In this document: in pieces, positions 7,217 through 11,743 of the stretch
How the letters are laid out: the number at the start of each line of letters is the position of its first letter
Position numbering within the stretch: position 1 is the stretch's first letter
Assembly: GCA_001795165.1 (NCBI GenBank)
Contig: MGNS01000114.1
Location: 1-11,743 of the forward strand
Reading direction: 5' to 3'
From: Chloroflexi bacterium RBG_16_57_11
Lineage (GTDB): Bacteria; Chloroflexota; Anaerolineae; Anaerolineales; UBA4823
DNA: 11,743 nucleotides
Position numbers and translations under genes: made by a program
The notes under the pieces: model-generated
The model's input: the letters and a program-made list of their open reading frames with translations, nothing else
What the model was told of the DNA's origin: nothing
Database searches by the model: none

Positions 7217-7474
7217 ATGAGCGACCTCAAAACTCAGTTCGAAAAAGCCGCGCAAGAGGCGCAAAAGTTGCCCAAGAAGCCCGATAACGATACGCTGCTC
7301 CGGCTATACGCGTACTATAAACAGGCTACCGTCGGTGATGTATCGGGGAAACGCCCAGGGTTCATGGATATGGTGGGACAGGCGAAATATGATGCCTGGG
7401 CCAAGGTTAAGGGCACCTCGAACGAGGCGGCCATGCAGTCATATGTCGACCTGGTAAATCAGCTCAAAGGATGA
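7217..7474 (+). CDS. Acyl-CoA-binding protein (ACBP)
   Basis: This 85-residue protein is a complete single-domain ACBP, a four-helix cytoplasmic protein that binds medium- and long-chain acyl-CoA esters. The sequence shows LLRLYAYYKQATVGDV (27-42) with the ligand-contacting Y31 and K35, KRPGFMDMVGQAKYDAW (45-61) with K57, and the C-terminal Y76. The ATG at 7217 was chosen because the family's N terminus (SDLKTQFEKAAQEAQKLP) starts there and CCGGAG lies just upstream; the open frame further upstream overlaps the preceding gene and has no family likeness. ACBP is universal in eukaryotes but found only in scattered bacteria. Its position after coaD and near the FakA/FakB pair fits a job in buffering acyl-CoA, which is inference. 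It may share a transcript with the coiled-coil gene 91 bp upstream. Confidence 0.93.
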   Translation: MSDLKTQFEKAAQEAQKLPKKPDNDTLLRLYAYYKQATVGDVSGKRPGFMDMVGQAKYDAWAKVKGTSNEAAMQSYVDLVNQLKG

Positions 7475-7508
7475 CACTGATAACTTTCCCTTTTTTGACC
7501 GCTGATCT

Positions 7509-7537
7509 TTGACATTTCCCCCTGCGAGAGGTATAAT
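7509..7537 (+). promoter_or_regulatory. Consensus sigma70 promoter of the S1-domain gene
   Basis: TTGACA (7509-7514), a 17-bp spacer and TATAAT (7532-7537) match the consensus at every hexamer position. Predicted start of transcription is near 7544, which leaves a 5' leader of about 99 nt before the ATG at 7643. This is the strongest promoter visible in the window. Confidence 0.85.
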
Positions 7538-7546
7538 CCAGTTTCG

Positions 7547-7613
7547 CGGGTGAAGCCCACCCGACGTATATTTTAACATTTCCCGCTCACGGCGCTTGCC
7601 GCAGGCGGTTGAG
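7547..7613 (+). promoter_or_regulatory. Structured 5' leader of the S1-domain mRNA
   Basis: The leader holds a clear hairpin just after the predicted start: CGGGTG (7547-7552) pairs with CACCCG (7558-7563) around a 5-base loop. A second GC-rich segment (7586-7613) is bounded by CTCA and TGAG and contains overlapping GGC/GCC pairs that can fold in more than one way. An AT-rich stretch separates them. S1-domain proteins bind structured or AU-rich leaders, so autoregulation is conceivable, but nothing proves it. Confidence 0.35.
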
Positions 7614-7642
7614 ATATCTTTACAACTGGAGAAAGCGTTATT

Positions 7643-8428
7643 ATGGAAACTGAAGCCCTGGCAGTCCCCGAGACTGCCCAAGCTAACGATCTGAGCGAAA
7701 TAAAGCGCAAAACACACTTCACCGGCACGGTGCTCAAAACCACCTTAGCGGGTGCTTTGATCGATATCGGCATGGATACCCCAGGGGTGGTACACATATC
7801 CCAACTGCAGAGCGAGGCCGTTAACCGCGTCGAAGACGTGGTAAAGCCCGGTCAACAGGTGGATGTGTGGGTACACCGTGTAGTGCCAAAGAAAAATCGC
7901 ATTGAGCTGACCATGATCAAACCGCTCGATCTCGAGTGGCGCGATATACAACCCGATATGGTCGTTAAGGGTAAGGTCACTCGGCTGGAGAAATTCGGCG
8001 CATTTGTGGATATTGGTGCAGAGCGACCCGGCCTGGTGCACATCAGTGAGCTGACCCACGACTATATCAAAACCGTCGGTGACGTTGTCAAAGAAGGCGA
8101 CGAGGTAGAAGTCAAAGTGCTCAGCCTGGACAAGCGCAAGCGCCAGATCAAATTAAGCATGAAAGCGTTGGAAGAGCCGCCGGTCAAGGAAGTAAAGGAG
8201 AAAGACATCCGCCCTGCCAAGAGCGCCGAACAGGCGCCGGCTGTGGAGGATGATGCCAAAGATGAGCCCACCCCGACAGCCATGGAAATCGCCCTGCGCG
8301 AGGCCATGGAACGCTCGAAGGACAAATATCCTGCCGAATCACCCAATAAGGGTAAGCGCAAATCCAAAGCTGCTACCAACGAACTGGAGCAAATCCTGTA
8401 TCGCACGCTGCAAAACAAGAGAAAGTAA
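7643..8428 (+). CDS. Protein with two S1 RNA-binding domains
   Basis: This 261-residue protein has two S1 OB-fold RNA-binding domains. The first spans about residues 22-92 (GTVLKTTLAGALIDIG, GVVHISQL) and the second about 104-176 (GKVTRLEKFGAFVDIG, PGLVHISEL, GDEVEVKVLSLD). After them come an acidic, proline-containing linker and a lysine/arginine-rich C-terminal tail (KGKRKSKAATNELEQILYRT). It is far shorter than ribosomal protein S1, which has four to six repeats. It resembles the small S1-like proteins of Gram-positive and Chloroflexota genomes that may help translation or protect RNA; the exact role is not known. The second repeat is closest to the RNA-binding consensus (FGAFVDIG); the first is more diverged. 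GGAG lies 10 bases before the ATG. The promoter is very strong, which suggests high expression. Confidence 0.9.
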   Translation: METEALAVPETAQANDLSEIKRKTHFTGTVLKTTLAGALIDIGMDTPGVVHISQLQSEAVNRVEDVVKPGQQVDVWVHRVVPKKNRIELTMIKPLDLEWRDIQPDMVVKGKVTRLEKFGAFVDIGAERPGLVHISELTHDYIKTVGDVVKEGDEVEVKVLSLDKRKRQIKLSMKALEEPPVKEVKEKDIRPAKSAEQAPAVEDDAKDEPTPTAMEIALREAMERSKDKYPAESPNKGKRKSKAATNELEQILYRTLQNKRK

Positions 8429-8486
8429 CGCTTTGACAACCCACAGGCGCGTGAAGTTGTCCGGGCTGTTACCCTGATAGATCCAT

Positions 8487-8515
8487 GCACCCCATCTGAT
8501 CATGAGATGGGGTGC
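8487..8515 (+). terminator. 11-bp hairpin after the S1-domain gene
   Basis: GCACCCCATCT (8487-8497) pairs perfectly with AGATGGGGTGC (8505-8515) around a 7-base loop. It lies 59 bp after the S1 gene stop, where a terminator is expected. No U-tract follows (GAGTCATTTAG), so it may end transcription weakly, serve as a 3' stabiliser, or depend on Rho or another factor. Confidence 0.5.
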
Positions 8516-8545
8516 GAGTCATTTAGAGGAACAAAGTGCTGGAAG

Positions 8546-8565
8546 TTTTGCGGTTTGCGGTTTTG
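8546..8565 (+). repeat. Short tandem T/GCGG repeat upstream of the DUF3786-like gene
   Basis: TTTTGCGG, TTTGCGG and TTTTG lie end to end in the intergenic stretch before the DUF3786-like gene. The 7-mer TTTGCGG occurs twice in direct tandem. The 184-bp gap between 8429 and 8612 otherwise holds the hairpin at 8487-8515 and a TTGACA at 8433 without a matching -10 box. A chance or slippage origin is likely. Confidence 0.3.
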
Positions 8566-8612
8566 TAAGTCAGCCAGGATTCCAGCCAACATTTTCGTAA
8601 GGAGTACCCTTC

Positions 8613-9302
8613 GTGTCCCCTGTTACCTCTCAGAGTAATGCTGCCACTCAGCCTGAGCCGGTTGACCCTCAGCGTCTTGAGCACCGCTTTGCCCAACGAT
8701 TGGGTGAGCTGCGCGCTATTCTTGCGAGCTCAGATCCGGGGACGATCGCCGGGCTGGCCGGGGCGATTTATAGCTCAGCGGATACGCATCTTCCGATGGG
8801 CGATAGGATACACCTCAGCTTGTGGTCCCGCCCGATCTCCATCGCCTGCTCTGAGTGGGTAGCTTATCCGGATGGAGAAGACCAACCGCTATCGTCATTC
8901 GACCAGGCGCTCTTTCTCTATTACCTGACCACTGCTGATGGCGCTCCGTTGAGCGGCAAGTGGATCGCTTTCTCCGACTTGCCGGATGGGCGCTTCTACA
9001 ATCAGGCCTTCCAGGGCTATACCGGTAAGGAGCTGGCGCGCCTTTTCCTGGATGACCGTCTGGCTTTCGAGCGGGCGGCGCAGGCGCTGGGCGGGATTCG
9101 TCAGCCGCTGGGCGACGCCGCCTTCGCCTTTCATGCGTTGCCGCGCGTGCCTTTGCTGGCAATTTACTGGCAAGGCGACGAGGACTTTCCGTCCAGCTTC
9201 CAGGTCTTGTTCGATGCCGCCGCCAGTCACTACCTGCCCACCGACGCATACGCCATCCTGGGGAGCACGCTCACCCGGCGGCTGATCAAAGCCAGGAGGT
9301 AA
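8613..9302 (+). CDS. DUF3786-like protein of unknown function
   Basis: This 229-residue protein resembles the DUF3786 family, which is frequent in anaerobic bacteria and archaea and has no established function. The supporting stretch is FLYYLTTADGAPLSGKWIAF (about 101-120), followed by DLPDGRFYNQAFQGY, a FAFHALPRVPLLAIYWQGDEDFPSSF stretch and the ending HYLPTDAYAILGSTLTRRL. It starts with GTG at 8613, supported by AAGGAG (8599-8604) 8 bases upstream. The first 20 residues are polar and look disordered. No signal peptide or transmembrane segment is visible. Its end carries AGGAGGT, which serves as ribosome binding site for the next (broken) reading frame, so the two were translationally coupled. 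The family name is recalled from pattern, not from a search. Confidence 0.75.
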   Translation: MSPVTSQSNAATQPEPVDPQRLEHRFAQRLGELRAILASSDPGTIAGLAGAIYSSADTHLPMGDRIHLSLWSRPISIACSEWVAYPDGEDQPLSSFDQALFLYYLTTADGAPLSGKWIAFSDLPDGRFYNQAFQGYTGKELARLFLDDRLAFERAAQALGGIRQPLGDAAFAFHALPRVPLLAIYWQGDEDFPSSFQVLFDAAASHYLPTDAYAILGSTLTRRLIKARR

Positions 9303-9305
9303 ATC

Positions 9306-9522
9306 ATGCCCTCTGTCATTGAGCGCGCCTTTGACCCGCTGGAGGGCTTCGACCCTGAACAACAAGGCGACTGGAACCACGATTTGGTTACCTTTTAGTT
9401 TAAACGTGAGATCCGGCTGGAATAGGCAGAGCGCAGCCCGGAGCGCCTGTATGTCGAGTACAAATTCGGCGAACTGGGCGCTGGAAATCGAGCCGGAAAG
9501 TGTGCAGATATACCGGCTTTAG
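9306..9522 (+). pseudogene. Decayed small gene coupled to the DUF3786-like gene
   Basis: A reading frame opens with ATG at 9306, just after a near-perfect ribosome binding site AGGAGGT (9294-9300), three bases past the stop of the gene before. It codes MPSVIERAFDPLEGFDPEQQ and on to DLVTF, then meets TAG at 9396-9398. The same frame continues with FKREIRLE, a second TAG at 9423-9425, then AERSPERLYVEYKFGEL. Near 9474 the plausible protein sequence moves to the next frame (WALEIEPESVQIYRL) and ends with TAG at 9520-9522. All three pieces look like real protein of one small alpha/beta domain of roughly 70 residues. I do not recognise the family. TAG is a normal stop for recG, coaD, the coiled-coil gene and the VOC gene here, so read-through is unlikely. 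Two sequencing errors plus a frameshift would also explain it but is less likely. The remnant could instead be a truncated 30-residue product. Confidence 0.6.
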
Positions 9523-9548
9523 ACAGGAATGAGATTCGGGCAAAAGGC

Positions 9549-9577
9549 TTGACAGATCAGAACTTATGTTCTAAAAT
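9549..9577 (+). promoter_or_regulatory. Near-consensus promoter of the VOC gene
   Basis: TTGACA (9549-9554), a 17-bp spacer and TAAAAT (9572-9577) differ from consensus at one position. Transcription would start near 9584, giving a 43-nt leader. It begins 26 bases after the decayed gene ends, so the VOC gene is its own unit. Confidence 0.8.
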
Positions 9578-9626
9578 ATTCGAGCCAAATCAGTCCCTTT
9601 TACCTATTCAGCCAAAGGAGAATACC

Positions 9627-9998
9627 ATGTCTAACCACCCTATCGTGCATATCGAGTTTGCTGCCCCGGACCAGGAAGCGGCGGGGAAATTTTACACAGA
9701 CCTGTTCGGCTGGAAGATCCAGGCCTTTCCTGAGTTTAAATATTACACCTTCGAGACAGGACCTGACGAGGTCGGCGGCGGGATCAACCCGGTGAGCGAG
9801 AGCTACCCCGTTGGGACCGTTGTCTTCTATGTTGGCACGGATGACATCGAAGCAACCCTGAAGAAGGCGGAAAGCCTGGGCGCCACAACGTTGATGGAGA
9901 AGATGGAGGTCACCGGTATGGGTTGGATGGGGATGTTCCGCGACCCGGCCGGGAACATGATTGGCTTGTGGAAAGAAGTGATGCCACAAAGCAGCTAG
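9627..9998 (+). CDS. VOC superfamily (glyoxalase/bleomycin-resistance fold) protein
   Basis: This 123-residue single-domain protein belongs to the vicinal-oxygen-chelate superfamily. It has the paired beta-alpha-beta modules of the fold: PIVHIEFAAPDQEAAGKFY followed by LFGWKIQ (5-33), and VVFYVGTDDIEATLKKAESLGA (66-87), then the closing MGMFRDPAGNMIGLW (101-115). It resembles the large group annotated as glyoxalase-like or Cfp30B-like half-domain proteins. H8 sits where the first metal ligand is expected, but the usual late glutamate of DPEGN is alanine here (A108), so metal-dependent catalysis is uncertain. Substrate unknown. The start at 9627 is set by AAAGGAG (9614-9620); an upstream in-frame TTG at 9549 is the promoter's -35 box, not a start. 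The gene stands alone between its promoter and a terminator. Confidence 0.9.
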   Translation: MSNHPIVHIEFAAPDQEAAGKFYTDLFGWKIQAFPEFKYYTFETGPDEVGGGINPVSESYPVGTVVFYVGTDDIEATLKKAESLGATTLMEKMEVTGMGWMGMFRDPAGNMIGLWKEVMPQSS

Positions 9999-10014
9999 GC
10001 GACAGTCATCCTTC

Positions 10015-10054
10015 ATCAAGGAAACCCCGACGATGTACTCGGGGTTTCCTTGAT
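10015..10054. terminator. Bidirectional terminator between VOC gene and mutS
   Basis: A perfect 16-bp stem (10015-10030 with 10039-10054) encloses an 8-base loop. The core is GGAAACCCCGA/TCGGGGTTTCC. It sits 16 bp after the VOC stop and 17 bp before the mutS stop, which converge here. The T-rich part of each side (TTTCCTTGAT) lies within the stem, so it can end transcription from both directions. Confidence 0.85.
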
Positions 10055-10071
10055 TCTCTGGACTGGAAGGC

Positions 10072-11743
10072 TCACTCTTTCAGATACTTCCTCTGCCACT
10101 CGAACAGCTTGTTCAGCGCCTCGATCGGCGAGAGGGCATTGACATCGATGGATTTCAGCTCAGACAGCAGCGGGTTGGTCTCGGGGAACAAGGCCAGTTG
10201 TTTGGGGGCCAGCGGGTTGATGCGCACGGCCTTGCCGGAGGAAGCCTCGAGCTGCTGCAAAATCTCACCCGCCCGCTGCACCACCGGGTTAGGCAGGCCG
10301 GCAAGCTGCCCAACGTGGATGCCATACGAGCGGTCGGCGCCGCCGGGGATGATCTTGTGCAGGAAGACCACCTGGCCCTCCGCCTCGCTTACCGCAACGT
10401 TGTAATTACGCACGCCGGGCAACAGATTGGCCAGCTGGGTCAGCTCGTGATAATGAGTGGCGAAGAGCGTCTTGGAGCGCAGGCGGGGGTGATTATGCAA
10501 ATATTCGACCACCGCCCAGGCGATCGAGACCCCATCGTAGGTGCTGGTGCCGCGCCCGATCTCATCCAGGATCAGCAAGCTGCGCGGGGTGGCGTGGTGC
10601 AGGATGTTGGCGGTCTCGACCATCTCGACCATGAAGGTGGACTGCCCGGCGTGGATCTCATCCTGAGCGCCGATGCGGGTGAAGATGCGGTCCACCAGCC
10701 CGATGCGCGCCGCCGTTGCGGGGACGAAGCTGCCCACCTGCGCCAGCAGGACGATTAGCGCCACCTGGCGGATCAGGGTGGACTTGCCGGACATGTTCGG
10801 ACCGGTGATCAGCCGCACCCGCTCGCCCTCCTCGAAGAGCACATCGTTGGGCACAAAGCGCTCGCCGCTCAAGCTGTGCTCGACCACCGGGTGGCGGCCG
10901 TCGTGGATCTCCAGCACGTCTTCCTCGACCACCTGCGGGCGAACGTAGCCGTACAGGGCAGCCGTCTCGGCCAGCGAGGCCAGCACGTCGAACTGCGCCA
11001 GAGCCCGGGCGGTGGAGAGCAGGCGCACCGCCGAAGAGGCCAGCCGGGCGCAGAGCTCTTTGAACAGGCGCGCCTCCACCTCGTGGATACGCTCCTCGGC
11101 ATTGAGCACCAGGGTCTCGTACTCCTTCATCTCCGGCGTGATATAGCGCTCGGCGTTGACCAGGGTCTGCTTGCGAATGTACTCGGCCGGGATGGCGGTG
11201 GTGTTGGCGTGGGTGACCTCGATGTAGTAGCCGAAAACCTTGTTGTAGCCGACCTTGAGCGACTTGATGCCGGTGCGCTCGCGCTCGACCGCCTCCAGGT
11301 TGGCGATCCACTCCCGGGCGTGGCGGGAGCGCTCCAGCACCCCGTCCAGCTCGGCGGAGTAGCCAGGGCGGATCACGCCAACGTTCTGCAGGGTGGCAGG
11401 CGGGTCTTCGTCCAGGGCGGCCTGGAGCAGGTCGTGCTCGTCCTGGCACAGGTGCAGGTCGTCGAGCACGGACCTCAGCGCCGGGTCTTGCTCGGGCAGC
11501 AGGGAGCGCAGGGCCGGCAGGCGGGCCAGGGTCTGGCGGATGGCGACCAGGTCGCGCGGCTGGGCGCTGCCGCCCAGGACGCGGTTGACCAGCCGCTCCA
11601 GGTCGCCCAACGGCTTGAGCGCCGCGCGCAGCTCAGCCCGCAGCAGGCCGTCCTGGTAGAAGCGCTCCACGCCTTCCTGGCGGGAGTGCACTTGAGAAAC
11701 GTCCAACAAGGGTTTGCTGACCCATTGCCGCAATAGGCGCTTG
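10072..11743 (-). CDS. mutS: DNA mismatch repair protein MutS (C-terminal part)
   Basis: MutS finds base mismatches after replication and recruits the repair machinery. The frame runs off the right edge of the window, so the start and the N-terminal mismatch-recognition and connector domains are outside. About 557 residues are visible. They begin with KRLLRQWVSKPLLDVSQVHSRQEGVERF, the start of the core/lever domain, which is internal in MutS. The clamp domain and ATPase domain follow. ATPase motifs are intact: TGPNMSGKST at about 10777-10806, LDEIGRGTSTYDG near 10540-10575, and LFATHYHEL. The tail has QLALF and LSPIEALNKLFEWQRK, as in typical MutS1 rather than MutS2. An internal TTG at 11731-11733 is not the start. 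Base composition is notably GC-richer than the genes on the left. Confidence 0.97.
   Translation of the reverse strand, partial: KRLLRQWVSKPLLDVSQVHSRQEGVERFYQDGLLRAELRAALKPLGDLERLVNRVLGGSAQPRDLVAIRQTLARLPALRSLLPEQDPALRSVLDDLHLCQDEHDLLQAALDEDPPATLQNVGVIRPGYSAELDGVLERSRHAREWIANLEAVERERTGIKSLKVGYNKVFGYYIEVTHANTTAIPAEYIRKQTLVNAERYITPEMKEYETLVLNAEERIHEVEARLFKELCARLASSAVRLLSTARALAQFDVLASLAETAALYGYVRPQVVEEDVLEIHDGRHPVVEHSLSGERFVPNDVLFEEGERVRLITGPNMSGKSTLIRQVALIVLLAQVGSFVPATAARIGLVDRIFTRIGAQDEIHAGQSTFMVEMVETANILHHATPRSLLILDEIGRGTSTYDGVSIAWAVVEYLHNHPRLRSKTLFATHYHELTQLANLLPGVRNYNVAVSEAEGQVVFLHKIIPGGADRSYGIHVGQLAGLPNPVVQRAGEILQQLEASSGKAVRINPLAPKQLALFPETNPLLSELKSIDVNALSPIEALNKLFEWQRKYLKE

Noticed and set aside
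8433..8438. TTGACA after the S1-domain gene as a promoter for the DUF3786-like gene
   Set aside because: No acceptable -10 box lies 16-18 bp downstream, and a strong hairpin stands between it and the gene.
8895..9380. Minus-strand open frame of 161 codons over the DUF3786-like gene
   Set aside because: The plus-strand frame has a ribosome binding site and conserved-looking motifs; the antisense frame has neither.
9396..9425. TAG codons read through as an amino acid (recoding)
   Set aside because: TAG ends at least four intact genes in this window (recG, coaD, the coiled-coil gene, the VOC gene), and a frameshift follows in the same remnant, so decay is the simpler reading.
10876..11736. Long open frame (286 codons) antisense to mutS
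   Set aside because: It is a mirror of the GC-rich mutS codons, has repetitive Gln/Val/Leu/Arg composition, and no recognisable domain or ribosome binding site.

Overview
The window looks like an ordinary chromosomal segment of a Gram-positive-type or Chloroflexota bacterium. An Anaerolineae-like member of the Chloroflexota is my best guess. The guess rests on the gene order (rpmB divergent from an asp23/yloU-like gene, then dhaL/fakA, degV, recG and coaD), the long N-terminal extension on RecG, a SepIVA-like coiled-coil protein after coaD, and a small bacterial acyl-CoA-binding protein. None of these is diagnostic alone. I see no CRISPR array, insertion sequence, prophage, tRNA or rRNA.

Left part (1-6564): rpmB (L28) reads leftward and shares a compact divergent promoter region with the Asp23/Gls24-family gene. 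To the right follow a two-domain fatty-acid-kinase-type protein (DhaL/FakA), a DegV/FakB-type fatty-acid-binding protein, the helicase RecG and phosphopantetheine adenylyltransferase CoaD. All are on the plus strand with short gaps, which fits one operon with internal promoters. FakA and FakB probably form an exogenous fatty acid kinase. CoaD makes CoA precursors and the nearby ACBP binds acyl-CoA, so the block has a loose lipid/CoA theme.

Middle part (6565-8515): a SepIVA/DivIVA-like coiled-coil protein, the ACBP, and a stand-alone protein with two S1 RNA-binding domains. The S1 gene has a textbook promoter (TTGACA, 17 bp, TATAAT) and a leader of about 100 nt with hairpins. A strong hairpin without a U-tract follows it.

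Right part (8516-11743): a DUF3786-like protein with a GTG start, a short translationally coupled gene remnant broken by two in-frame TAG codons and a frameshift, a lone VOC/glyoxalase-fold protein with its own near-consensus promoter, a 16-bp bidirectional terminator, and the C-terminal two thirds of MutS reading leftward off the window edge. GC content is visibly higher in mutS than in the left part.

I did not find a convincing new biological system. The most unusual items are the SepIVA-like gene next to coaD, the decayed gene at 9306-9522, the possibly leaderless recG message, the alternative hairpins in the rpmB leader, and the structured S1-protein leader.
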